Assembly: GCA_021648465.1 (NCBI GenBank)
Contig: JAKISR010000012.1
Location: forward strand, 1-45,772
Source: Sulfurimonas sp.
GTDB lineage: Bacteria > Campylobacterota > Campylobacteria > Campylobacterales > Sulfurimonadaceae
DNA: 45,772 nt
Direction: 5' to 3'
The position numbers and the translations under genes are program-made. The first letter of the stretch is position 1, and every line of letters begins with the position of its first letter. Under the pieces are notes generated by a model that worked only from the letters and a program-made list of their open reading frames with translations, was not told the origin of the DNA and made no database searches. Of the stretch, positions 7,471-15,992 are shown piece after piece.

Positions 7471-8603
7471 AATTTTAAAATTTCTTTTATACTCTCTAAA
7501 TATTTATCAATTACTATCTTTTCATCAAATTCTTTAACTATCTTTTTTCTGCCAGCTTTACCCATAGTAATTCTCTCATCATCCGATAAATCAATCATCA
7601 TCTTCATTTTATTAGCCAAATCATTAACATTTTTTACTTTACATAGATAACCATTAACTCCATCAACAACAACCTCTTTGCATCCAACTACATTTGTTGC
7701 TATTATAGGTTTTTTCATTGCACATGCTTCAAGTAGACTTCTTGGTGTTCCTTCTCTATATGAGGGTAAAACCACACAATCAGAATTAGCTATTATAGCT
7801 TGTACGTTATCAGTAGTACCTAAATACTTTACTAAGCCTTCTTCTATCCAAGTTTGTAATTCATATTTAGTAATAGCCGTTTTATTTTCAACTCTTACTG
7901 CACCTAAGATTTGAAATTCTATATTTTTAGATTTCTTTTTAATTATTTTAATAGCTTCTATAAATTCTAGAATACCTTTATCTTTTAAAAGCCTAGCAAT
8001 TAGTAAAAATTTAAACTTTTTATCATTTTCATTTTTTCCAACTGGAATAAATTTATTTAAATCCACCCCACTACCAGGTAATAAATCAGTTTTTTCTTTT
8101 AATACTAATTTATTTTTTATAAATAAATTTTTATCATCCTTATTTTGAAAAAATACTTTACTATTAAATCCCAATGCAATTTTATATAAAAATTTTGCTA
8201 CTTTGGTAATAAATGATTGCTTTATAAACAGTGTTCCTAGACCCGTTATATTACTTATAGATTTTATCCCAAGAAGTCCTGAAATTATTGAACTATAAAT
8301 ATTTGGTTTTATTGTAAAATTTAAAACTATATCAGGTTTTATAATTTTATATAGCTTATATAAAGATATCAAAGTTCTTAAATCACTAAGTGGATTTATA
8401 CCTTTAGCATCTATATTTATATCAAAAACATCAAATTCATGCTTGATAAGCTCTGAGTATTTTTCATCATAAGGAGCTATAAAAACAACTTTATATCCAT
8501 TTACTTTTAAACTTCTTGCTAAATTAAATCTAAAATTATATGCATACCAAGAGTTATTTAATACTATTACTATTGTTTTGCATTTTACAGTTTGTTCACG
8601 CAT
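7467..8603 (-). CDS. GT4 glycosyltransferase (PglA-like)
   Basis: This 378-residue GT-B fold enzyme is probably cytoplasmic and adds an early sugar to the lipid-linked glycan. The acceptor-side domain carries NSWYAYNFRFNLARSL, then NITGLGTLF near residue 122 and a GSGVDLNKF linker near 180. The donor domain has LLIARLLKDKGILEF and PSYREGTPRSLLEACA with the conserved Glu of the EX7E motif. The general pattern resembles Campylobacter PglA, an alpha-1,3-GalNAc transferase. The start ATG overlaps the previous gene by 8 nt. Donor and linkage are unknown. Confidence 0.82.
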   Translation of the reverse strand: MREQTVKCKTIVIVLNNSWYAYNFRFNLARSLKVNGYKVVFIAPYDEKYSELIKHEFDVFDINIDAKGINPLSDLRTLISLYKLYKIIKPDIVLNFTIKPNIYSSIISGLLGIKSISNITGLGTLFIKQSFITKVAKFLYKIALGFNSKVFFQNKDDKNLFIKNKLVLKEKTDLLPGSGVDLNKFIPVGKNENDKKFKFLLIARLLKDKGILEFIEAIKIIKKKSKNIEFQILGAVRVENKTAITKYELQTWIEEGLVKYLGTTDNVQAIIANSDCVVLPSYREGTPRSLLEACAMKKPIIATNVVGCKEVVVDGVNGYLCKVKNVNDLANKMKMMIDLSDDERITMGKAGRKKIVKEFDEKIVIDKYLESIKEILKL

Positions 8604-9714
8604 GATTATTTATTATACCTTTATTAGAACCTGAATAAAGATTTATATAATAAAAACTATATATTATATAAATAGCAGTAAAAGGAAATTTATATCTTAC
8701 TGCTGTACCACTATTAAAACTCACTAAAGCATATATTATTATCCCAAGAAATAAAAATCCATTTAAAAATATAACTTCATTATTTTTATATAAATTCTTT
8801 ACTTTATTTTTATAAAGAATAAATAATATGATACTTACAATAATACAGTTTTCTATAAATTGTATTATTTGAAAAAATCCACTTTCTTTCCATGGTAAAG
8901 GTCTAAACATAAAATGAATTGTATCTGGTATCATTTTTATTAATAAATCATAAAATGAAGTTATAGGATTAAAAGCATACGATATATCTTCAATATTTTC
9001 ACTAAAAAAGGCATTTCTATATTTATTTAACATATCTAAAGAAAAATAAGCCTCATATTTATAAAGAAGGAGTCCTAGTATCAGAAATATAATTATTTTA
9101 AATAATTTTTTTTCCTTTGAAAAGAACAGCAGCCATACCCCAAATACAACTAAAATAATAAGTAAATTTTGAAACTTAATGAATGTCAATATACTTAATA
9201 TTGCAAGTGCCAACATATACCTATGCTGCAATAAATAATAAATACCTATAAACATTACACTAAATATCAGCATATCTCTTAAAGCCAAAGATGAATATAA
9301 AAGTAAACTAGGGAACAATAAATAAAAATAGATTGAAAATGTATTATTTAAAATTTTCTTTTTAATAGCAAAAATAAAGATAAAAACATATAGTAAATAA
9401 TTAATTATTCCTATTGAGTATAAATTAGTAATAAAAGGAATAGGAAATAAAGAAAAGAAAGACCCTGCAAATAGAACAGTTGAGCTCGTCTCATCAATGT
9501 CAGAAAAATTGAAAACTCTTATCTTTGTTGCTAATTCAGTATATTTAAATTGATCTGGCATTAGTGATGGTTCAAATATAAAACCATTAAATATAAAAAC
9601 ACTTAACAAGTGTAATAATAGTAATAAAAATATTATTCCATTATACTTATAATATTTTCTTATTATTAGTAAAATCGTTAAAACATAAATAATATTAATT
9701 ATATTAAGTAGCAT
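8596..9714 (-). CDS. polytopic membrane protein, probable Wzy/EpsG-like polysaccharide polymerase
   Basis: The 372-residue protein consists almost entirely of hydrophobic segments (ten or more candidate helices). A loop near residues 52-75 begins MPDQFKY and there is a second larger loop near 225-265. The LLYSSLALRDML segment near residue 139 resembles EpsG/Wzy proteins, where a conserved Arg-Asp follows a helix. Wzy enzymes join repeat units on the periplasmic side. A Wzz gene at the cluster end and the lack of another polymerase candidate support the call. Sequence conservation in this family is very low, so the name rests on topology and context. Confidence 0.6.
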   Translation of the reverse strand: MLLNIINIIYVLTILLIIRKYYKYNGIIFLLLLLHLLSVFIFNGFIFEPSLMPDQFKYTELATKIRVFNFSDIDETSSTVLFAGSFFSLFPIPFITNLYSIGIINYLLYVFIFIFAIKKKILNNTFSIYFYLLFPSLLLYSSLALRDMLIFSVMFIGIYYLLQHRYMLALAILSILTFIKFQNLLIILVVFGVWLLFFSKEKKLFKIIIFLILGLLLYKYEAYFSLDMLNKYRNAFFSENIEDISYAFNPITSFYDLLIKMIPDTIHFMFRPLPWKESGFFQIIQFIENCIIVSIILFILYKNKVKNLYKNNEVIFLNGFLFLGIIIYALVSFNSGTAVRYKFPFTAIYIIYSFYYINLYSGSNKGIINNHA

Positions 9715-9732
9715 ATAAAATCTTATTTTTCA

Positions 9733-11544
9733 TTATTGATTCTTTTTCCATATCTCCAAACTATATAAAGTCCAGAGCATTTTAGCTCTTTTTTCATCTG
9801 AAATATTCATCTGTTTATTTAATAATTTATCAATAAAATTTTTATCAATAAAATTTTGACTATAACAACTACCACTTAGACTATCAAAAATATTATCTTT
9901 TAAATCATATTCTACCCATTTTTTTAATGGTACTTCAAAACCTCGCTTAGGTTGAGAAATAAGCTCTCTTGGCAGATATTTTTTTGCCAATTCTCTTAAT
10001 ATATGTTTTGTGGTAGTACCTTTTATTTTTAACTTATCTGATAATCTTGGAATAAATTCCAACATATATTTACTCAAAAATGGACTTCTACCCTCCAATG
10101 AATGAGCCATAGTGGCTATATCCATCTTTTTTAATAGATCACTTTGCAATATTAGATTAAAATCAATATATAGGATTTTAGATAGGTTTGATATATCTTC
10201 TTTTTCTACTTCATTTATAAAACTGTCCATCTCATTAAATGTATCATTGCTTTTAAATTTATATATATCTTCAAATATATCATTTGTAGCACTATTGTAG
10301 AAATCTAATCCTTTTTTACCAGACATAGATAGCAATCTATAGGCATAATTATAAACAGACTTTTTATTATGAGGTTTTGGTAATATGTTTGTCAAAAAAG
10401 AAAAATACGAAGCTAAGCTCAACCAATTATTTGCAATAGGAACATATCTTCTATAACCACCAAAAAGCTCATCCGCACCATCACCATTTAGTATAACTGT
10501 AACATATTTTTTAGCTTCTTTACTTACATAATAACTAGGAATTGCACTACTATCCATAAAAGGCTCACCATAGTTTAAAAGAATTTTTTCTATATCATTT
10601 TTTAAATTCATGCTAATATTTAGTTCATGATGTTGTGTATTGTATTTATTAGCTGTTAATTTAGCTAAGTGAGATTCATCAAAAGCACCATCAAACTTAA
10701 CTGTAAATGTTTTAAGGTTTTTTGTATACTCACTTGCAACTGCAACTATCAATGAGCTATCAATTCCTCCACTTAAAAATGCACCAACTTCCAAATCAGA
10801 TGATAAAAGCCTATCTTTTACACTTTTATGTAATATTTCATCAAGTCTATTTTTAGCATATTCATAATTATCAATTTTATCTTTTTTATAATAATCAAGT
10901 ATTTCAAAATATTTTTCTCTTTTTACGTTAAGAGTATCTGCCTCTATCTTATATACATAACCAGCTTCAAGCTCTGTAACCTTTGTATATGGTGTTTTAA
11001 CTTTATAAAAAAATCCATTTCTTATATAAGAGTAAATTTCATCTTCATTTATCTCAAGATTATCTACACCGGCTTTAATAGCATTGAGCTCACTAGAAAA
11101 CATTAAACTTTGAGAATTTTTATATAAGTACAATGGCTTTTTACCTGCTCTATCTCTAGCTAAAATTAATTTATTTTTGTCCTTATCAAGAATAGTAAAA
11201 GCAAACATACCATCAAGCATATCAAACATCTTATCTTTATATTTAATATAAAGATAAAGCAATGTTTCTGTATCGGAAGTTGTAGTAAATGTAAAATCTT
11301 TTAAATAATCTTGTCGTAAGCTTAAGTGATTATATATCTCGCCATTAAAAACTATAACATAATTTTTAAACTCAAAAGGTTGATGCCCATTTGATATATC
11401 TTGAATAGCTAATCTAGTATGGATAAGATTAATATTTTTATAATTGTAAATATCTTGTTCGTCTGGACCTCTATGAAACAGAGAGTTTTTTATTTGTTCA
11501 AGATTTTTAGAATCAAGATTTATTGTTCCTGCTATTCCGCACAT
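9733..11544 (-). CDS. asparagine-synthase-like glutamine amidotransferase (first paralogue)
   Basis: This 603-residue protein has an N-terminal class II glutaminase domain and a C-terminal ATP-dependent synthetase domain. I choose ATG 11544 because it places Cys at position 2 (MCGIAG), where it becomes the nucleophile; a TTG one codon earlier would spoil this. RGPDEQDIYN binds glutamine, and SGGIDSSL is the PP-loop for ATP. In O-antigen loci such enzymes (for example WbpS of Pseudomonas O6) turn uronic-acid carboxylates into amides, and I infer that role here. Residues near the C-terminus contain a tandem NFIDK duplication. It overlaps the preceding gene by one base (TGATG). Confidence 0.88.
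   Translation of the reverse strand: MCGIAGTINLDSKNLEQIKNSLFHRGPDEQDIYNYKNINLIHTRLAIQDISNGHQPFEFKNYVIVFNGEIYNHLSLRQDYLKDFTFTTTSDTETLLYLYIKYKDKMFDMLDGMFAFTILDKDKNKLILARDRAGKKPLYLYKNSQSLMFSSELNAIKAGVDNLEINEDEIYSYIRNGFFYKVKTPYTKVTELEAGYVYKIEADTLNVKREKYFEILDYYKKDKIDNYEYAKNRLDEILHKSVKDRLLSSDLEVGAFLSGGIDSSLIVAVASEYTKNLKTFTVKFDGAFDESHLAKLTANKYNTQHHELNISMNLKNDIEKILLNYGEPFMDSSAIPSYYVSKEAKKYVTVILNGDGADELFGGYRRYVPIANNWLSLASYFSFLTNILPKPHNKKSVYNYAYRLLSMSGKKGLDFYNSATNDIFEDIYKFKSNDTFNEMDSFINEVEKEDISNLSKILYIDFNLILQSDLLKKMDIATMAHSLEGRSPFLSKYMLEFIPRLSDKLKIKGTTTKHILRELAKKYLPRELISQPKRGFEVPLKKWVEYDLKDNIFDSLSGSCYSQNFIDKNFIDKLLNKQMNISDEKRAKMLWTLYSLEIWKKNQ
9827..9856. repeat. 15-nt tandem duplication inside the amidotransferase gene
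   Basis: Two perfect adjacent copies of TTATCAATAAAATTT give a repeated NFIDK pentapeptide near the protein C-terminus. The unit is a multiple of three and keeps the frame. Confidence 0.9.
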
Positions 11545-12287
11545 CAATCTAATCCTATAATTTCAGTAATGTTAAACATGAACTCATTCCATTCAATATC
11601 TGGTATAAAATTATATGGTGGATAAAAGTTACCATGTCTAGAGTATAAACCATAGATATATGTAAATTTTTTATTATATATCGAAGGAGCTTCAACAATC
11701 CACTTAATTTGAGTATTTTTACCTACATGTAAAAAAATATCTTTTATTGAAAGTATATTATCCTCATTATCAATCGCTACCCATCGCTTGTTAGAATCAA
11801 CTACTAACCAACCTTTTGAAGTTAGCACCTCTGTTATTGCATGTGATGAAATGCCGGGAGTAAGCAGTGATTTTATGGCTGAGTTTGTTTTTTGTGTAGA
11901 GTATATAGATATATGTCGTGTTTTAAAACCTGCATTTCGTAAAATTTTCTCAATAACCCTACTTCTATCAAAACAGATTCCTACTTTTGAAACAAAAATA
12001 TCTTTTGGTTCTCTTGTTAAAAATTTTGGAATTTCTCTATCTTTATATGAATTATTTAAAACCGTATCCTGTACAGCTTTTATAAATAGTAATTCATCAT
12101 CAAAAGTTCTATTTTTATCAATGATTTTAATATTTTTTAAAAAATAACCTATATATTTTTTATCTTCAGGAGTTATGCTATTGTCAACCTTGCTAAAATA
12201 TAATAAAATAAATATAGAGATTATAAATAAATATAGAATTTTTTTTATTTTAATCACCTCTTTTTTCTTGAGATATAATATTTGCAT
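11544..12287 (-). CDS. transglutaminase-like cysteine hydrolase with N-terminal anchor
   Basis: The protein has one N-terminal hydrophobic helix and a transglutaminase-like domain. It shows the expected Cys (KVGICFDRSRVIE), His (SSHAITEV) and Asp (WLVVDSNKRW) in the right order. It is probably anchored and faces the periplasm. Its substrate is unknown; some family members cut or cross-link peptides. The start is uncertain. ATG 12287 is legal but has no binding site and overlaps the previous gene by 38 nt. A near-perfect GAGGTGAT at 12260-12253 instead points seven bases downstream to an ATA at 12248, which would give an N-terminus of KKILYLFIISIFILLYF after the start residue. The listed end is the conservative choice. 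Confidence 0.7.
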   Translation of the reverse strand: MQILYLKKKEVIKIKKILYLFIISIFILLYFSKVDNSITPEDKKYIGYFLKNIKIIDKNRTFDDELLFIKAVQDTVLNNSYKDREIPKFLTREPKDIFVSKVGICFDRSRVIEKILRNAGFKTRHISIYSTQKTNSAIKSLLTPGISSHAITEVLTSKGWLVVDSNKRWVAIDNEDNILSIKDIFLHVGKNTQIKWIVEAPSIYNKKFTYIYGLYSRHGNFYPPYNFIPDIEWNEFMFNITEIIGLD

Positions 12288-13380
12288 ACTGCTCTATTAT
12301 AATATTTACACTAAAACACTTGGCTCTTTTTTTAGACTCTGTTTCGTATCTCTGTAGAAGTATATTATCATTAATTATCAAATTCATAGATTTTTTCATA
12401 TTTAGAATACTATTTATTGGTGTTAAAATCCCATACTCTGCTAACTCTATTTCATCTTTAATCTGATAATTTATATCACTTTTTGGTGCCAATATCTCTC
12501 TTGGACCACTTTTACAATCTGTACTAATTACAGGTAATCCACAAGAAAGTGCTTCTAAAACAACATTTGGAAATCCCTCATAATTTGAGCTAAAAACAAA
12601 ACAATCAGCCTCCAATAAATACTTAAAAGGATCACTTTTCTCTCCAAGTAAAAAGACTCTATCTTGTAATTTTAGATCAGTTATCTGCTTTTGCAACTCA
12701 TCTTTGAGAGCTCCATCACCAATAATTAAAAGTGAAGCATCAATATTTTTTATTGCATTAATTATAAGCTGATGATTTTTTCCTCTATCAAGCCTTCCAA
12801 CTGCAATAAAAGTAAATCTATCATTTTTTGATTTGATATGTGAATGCTGAGAGGAGACTGGATTGTTTATCGTTACTATATTTTTGATATTAAAACTGTT
12901 TTGTAAATCCAAAGTATTACCTCTAGAGTTTGCTATAACGGTATCTGCTTTGTTATAAAGAGTTTTTATAAGGAATCTATTTATAATGCCTTGCAGACCA
13001 TTTTTATGCTGTAGAGATGGCATAGCTCTTTCACTTATAATAGTTTTTATCCTGTTTCCAAACATAGAAGATAAAATGTTTATATAATTTGCTCTATTCA
13101 TAAAAGAGAGACTAACTTCTATATTATTTTCTTTACATATTTTTTTATATTTAAAAGCTAAAGCAGGTAGTTTTGTTAGCTTTAAAAAACCATTTTCATA
13201 AATAGATAATTTTTCAAGATAGATAATTTTTTGCTCTTTTGGTATTTTATACTTAATAGTCTCATTCATAAGTACTAAAGTTATATCAAATTTATCTTTC
13301 AACTCATTTAATAAGATAGATATAACTCTTTCAGCACCACCTTTTGAGAGTGAGTATATTAGTATGGATATTTTTTTCAT
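12250..13380 (-). CDS. GT4 glycosyltransferase (PglJ/PglH-like)
   Basis: The 376-residue protein opens with YSLSKGGAERVISIL, the donor-family signature seen in Campylobacter PglJ and PglH, which add GalNAc residues. Further shared landmarks are the FMNRANYINILSSMFGN segment near residue 93, AVGRLDRGKNHQLI near 193 and SSNYEGFPNVVLEALSCG near 262 with the EX7E motif. A KSGPREI segment follows, as in PglJ. It is predicted cytoplasmic, extending the lipid-linked glycan. It overlaps the amidotransferase gene upstream by 4 nt, and its stop codon is built into the ribosome binding site of the next gene. The sugar transferred cannot be deduced. Confidence 0.85.
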   Translation of the reverse strand: MKKISILIYSLSKGGAERVISILLNELKDKFDITLVLMNETIKYKIPKEQKIIYLEKLSIYENGFLKLTKLPALAFKYKKICKENNIEVSLSFMNRANYINILSSMFGNRIKTIISERAMPSLQHKNGLQGIINRFLIKTLYNKADTVIANSRGNTLDLQNSFNIKNIVTINNPVSSQHSHIKSKNDRFTFIAVGRLDRGKNHQLIINAIKNIDASLLIIGDGALKDELQKQITDLKLQDRVFLLGEKSDPFKYLLEADCFVFSSNYEGFPNVVLEALSCGLPVISTDCKSGPREILAPKSDINYQIKDEIELAEYGILTPINSILNMKKSMNLIINDNILLQRYETESKKRAKCFSVNIIIEQYANIISQEKRGD

Positions 13381-15188
13381 TTAATTCTCATTATATTCCA
13401 AAAAACATACTCATAATTCCTACTACCTTCCATATGAAGTTTTATAAGTTTATTTATATATTCTTTATTAAATCGTTCATCCAAAGAGTTTACCTTATCC
13501 ATTAAACTATCTTTTAGCTCATTTTTAAACCAATGTTTTAATGGTACAGAAAAACCTTTTTTTGGTCTATCTACTAATTTTCTAGGAACATGTTTATATA
13601 AAATATCTTTTAAAATTGATTTTGGGCCGTTTGTTAGCTTCAGCTCAGTAGGTAATGAATATGCAAATTCTACAACTCTATGATCCAAAAGAGGCACTCT
13701 AGCTTCTAGTGAATATGCCATAGAACTTCTATCTACTTTTGTTAGGATATCATCTGGTAAATATCTATAAAAGTCTAACCTACTCAAACTATCTATAAAA
13801 TCAATTCCATCCATAGAGATATTTTGTAAATCTAATAAATTTATATCTTCTTTGTCAAAAGTATCATAAATAAAATCTTTAGAAAAAAGACTACTCAGTT
13901 CCCAAGGTTTAGTTGAAGTATACAAAACAGAGTATAAGTTTTCTTTAGTTAAATGCTTTAGAGGGTAACTGATTTTTTCTAATTTATCTTGTCTTGAATT
14001 TTTACATATAAAAGAAAGTATATTTTTGCCAAATTTAGGAATATTATTGAACTTGTCAAAATATTTTTTAGTTAAAAAATATCTATCGTACCCAAGAAAC
14101 AACTCATCCCCTCCATCTCCACTCAAAGCTACACTCACATGTTGTTTTGTTTTTTTGGAGAGAAACATCATTGGCAAAGCAGACGCGTCTCCAAACGGTT
14201 CATCAAAATAATAATCAATGTTTTCAATCAAATCAAGTACATCTTTAGCATTAAATATATACTCATAATGCTCACTATGAATATATTTTGCAACCTCTCT
14301 AGCATATGAAGATTCATCATATCTTTTATCTTCAAAGCCAATTGAAAATGTTTTAATTTTTTTAGAACTAACTTGTTGCATAATTGCACTAACTAAAGAG
14401 CTATCAACGCCACCACTCAAAAAAGAGCCAACTTCAACATCTGCCAAAAGTCTATATTTAATAGCACTTCTTATCAAATTTTCAGTTTCTTGAACAGCAT
14501 CTTCATAGGATATCTCTATCTTATCTTCTGGTAGGTCCCAATATTGTTTTATATCTACATTAGTGCCATCAAAAACTAAATAATGCGCAGGTTTAAGTTT
14601 ATGTATATTTTCATAATAACTATTGCCATTTGGGATATATCCAAAGCTCATAAACTGTACTAAAGCTTTATTACTTCTTGTTTGTTTTAGATGACTGGCA
14701 AAACCTTTTAGTTCACTAGAAAAAGCAAACTCATTATTTTGAAATGTCCAATAAAGTGGTTTTATACCAACTCTGTCACGAATAAGATATAGTTTATCTT
14801 CTTTCTTATCAAGTAATGCTATGGCAAACATACCTATTAATTTAGAGATTGTTTTTTCAATTCCAAACTCAGCGAATGACAATAGAATTGTTTCTGTATC
14901 ACTATGCGTTTTGAAACTGCTAAATTTCAACTCTTTTCTTATTTCTAAATGGTTATAAATTTCTCCATTAAATATGATAGAAAATCGTTCTATCTCCATT
15001 GGCTGATTTGCTTTTACATCAAGGTCTTGAATTGCTAATCTATTGTGCCCTAAAAATAGCTTTTTATCTTTAATTCTATACTCTTTTACAGTTGAATTAT
15101 CAGGCCCTCTATGAGACATTAGACTATTGAGTTTCTCAATTTCTATTAATGATATACTAGAATTAACACAACCTAAAATACTACACAA
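13377..15188 (-). CDS. asparagine-synthase-like glutamine amidotransferase (second paralogue)
   Basis: This 603-residue protein has the same two-domain layout as its paralogues: glutaminase (Cys2, SHRGPDN, NGEIYNH) then synthetase (SGGVDSSL, SGDGGDELFLGY). The start must be TTG 15188 because it gives MCSILG with Cys in position 2, and no ATG is available. The upstream sequence is only weakly purine rich, so translation may depend on coupling with the methyltransferase gene seven bases before. I infer that it amidates a uronic sugar in the glycan; true free-asparagine synthesis is possible but three copies in one cluster argue against it. Confidence 0.85.
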   Translation of the reverse strand: MCSILGCVNSSISLIEIEKLNSLMSHRGPDNSTVKEYRIKDKKLFLGHNRLAIQDLDVKANQPMEIERFSIIFNGEIYNHLEIRKELKFSSFKTHSDTETILLSFAEFGIEKTISKLIGMFAIALLDKKEDKLYLIRDRVGIKPLYWTFQNNEFAFSSELKGFASHLKQTRSNKALVQFMSFGYIPNGNSYYENIHKLKPAHYLVFDGTNVDIKQYWDLPEDKIEISYEDAVQETENLIRSAIKYRLLADVEVGSFLSGGVDSSLVSAIMQQVSSKKIKTFSIGFEDKRYDESSYAREVAKYIHSEHYEYIFNAKDVLDLIENIDYYFDEPFGDASALPMMFLSKKTKQHVSVALSGDGGDELFLGYDRYFLTKKYFDKFNNIPKFGKNILSFICKNSRQDKLEKISYPLKHLTKENLYSVLYTSTKPWELSSLFSKDFIYDTFDKEDINLLDLQNISMDGIDFIDSLSRLDFYRYLPDDILTKVDRSSMAYSLEARVPLLDHRVVEFAYSLPTELKLTNGPKSILKDILYKHVPRKLVDRPKKGFSVPLKHWFKNELKDSLMDKVNSLDERFNKEYINKLIKLHMEGSRNYEYVFWNIMRIK

Positions 15189-15194
15189 TTTATA

Positions 15195-15992
15195 TTATCT
15201 TTTTTTGAATACAAATTCATTACAGCCCATTTTCCCACCAACTGTTATCATATTTTCTAACTCAAAACCTCTATCTTTATAAAAATGAAAAATCTCTTCA
15301 GGTGTTGCCGTTTCAAATGGGTATCCACCAATCCAGTCAACTACATCTGTATATAAACTCATTCCTCGCATAGAATTACTATATCTATTAAATGGATTAC
15401 GTAACCTCAATATATCAACAACAAATAAACCTATTGCAAAATATAATGTATAAAAATATTCCATAATTTTTTTAATAATAAAATTAGAGTTTACATAGAA
15501 TTTTTTTATTTTTTTCCAAATGGGTGTCAATAACTGTGTGTTATATATGGCTACTACTAAAGTTCCGTCATTTTTTACGCACTTTGAGGCATTATCAAGT
15601 GCCTTGTACATGCTCCCTGTGTGATGTAAAACACCCCATGAATAAACAATATCATATTTACCTAAACTTTCTATATACTTATCATCAAGAGCATCGCCTT
15701 GTTTTACAGTCCAGTTTACATCATTATTCGCAAATTTTTCTCTTGTATATTTAGTAGCTTCTACACTAAATTCATCATAATCAAATGATGTAACTTTTGC
15801 ATCAAGATTATATGCACTTAATGAAAAGAGTCCACTTCCACTACCTATATCTATAAATGTTTTTCCGACTAAAGTATCTACCTGCAATAACTTTTCTAAG
15901 GATTCTCTTGATCTACCTATCTTTTCTTGTGTTAAACTTTCTAAAAATAGTTGCCAATTTTTTCCAAATTCAAATCTTTTTTCATTACTCAT
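15195..15992 (-). CDS. class I SAM-dependent methyltransferase
   Basis: The 265-residue enzyme has SAM-binding motif I FIDIGSGSGLFSL near residue 46, an acidic residue after the second strand (TSFDYDEFS) and YDIVYSWGVLHHTG near 112. These are typical of Rossmann methyltransferases acting on small molecules or sugars. An insertion of about 50 residues near 160-210 contains hydrophobic helices and may contact membrane or lipid-linked substrate. It overlaps the upstream membrane protein gene by 4 nt. The position methylated is unknown. Confidence 0.8.
   Translation of the reverse strand: MSNEKRFEFGKNWQLFLESLTQEKIGRSRESLEKLLQVDTLVGKTFIDIGSGSGLFSLSAYNLDAKVTSFDYDEFSVEATKYTREKFANNDVNWTVKQGDALDDKYIESLGKYDIVYSWGVLHHTGSMYKALDNASKCVKNDGTLVVAIYNTQLLTPIWKKIKKFYVNSNFIIKKIMEYFYTLYFAIGLFVVDILRLRNPFNRYSNSMRGMSLYTDVVDWIGGYPFETATPEEIFHFYKDRGFELENMITVGGKMGCNEFVFKKR

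Noticed and set aside
11545..11547. TTG one codon before the first amidotransferase ATG as start
   Set aside because: It would put Cys at position 3, removing the N-terminal nucleophile required by class II glutaminases.
11788..12147. 119-codon plus-strand frame opposite the transglutaminase-like gene
   Set aside because: It is antisense to a gene with a clear catalytic triad and tight operon spacing; no family features were seen in it.
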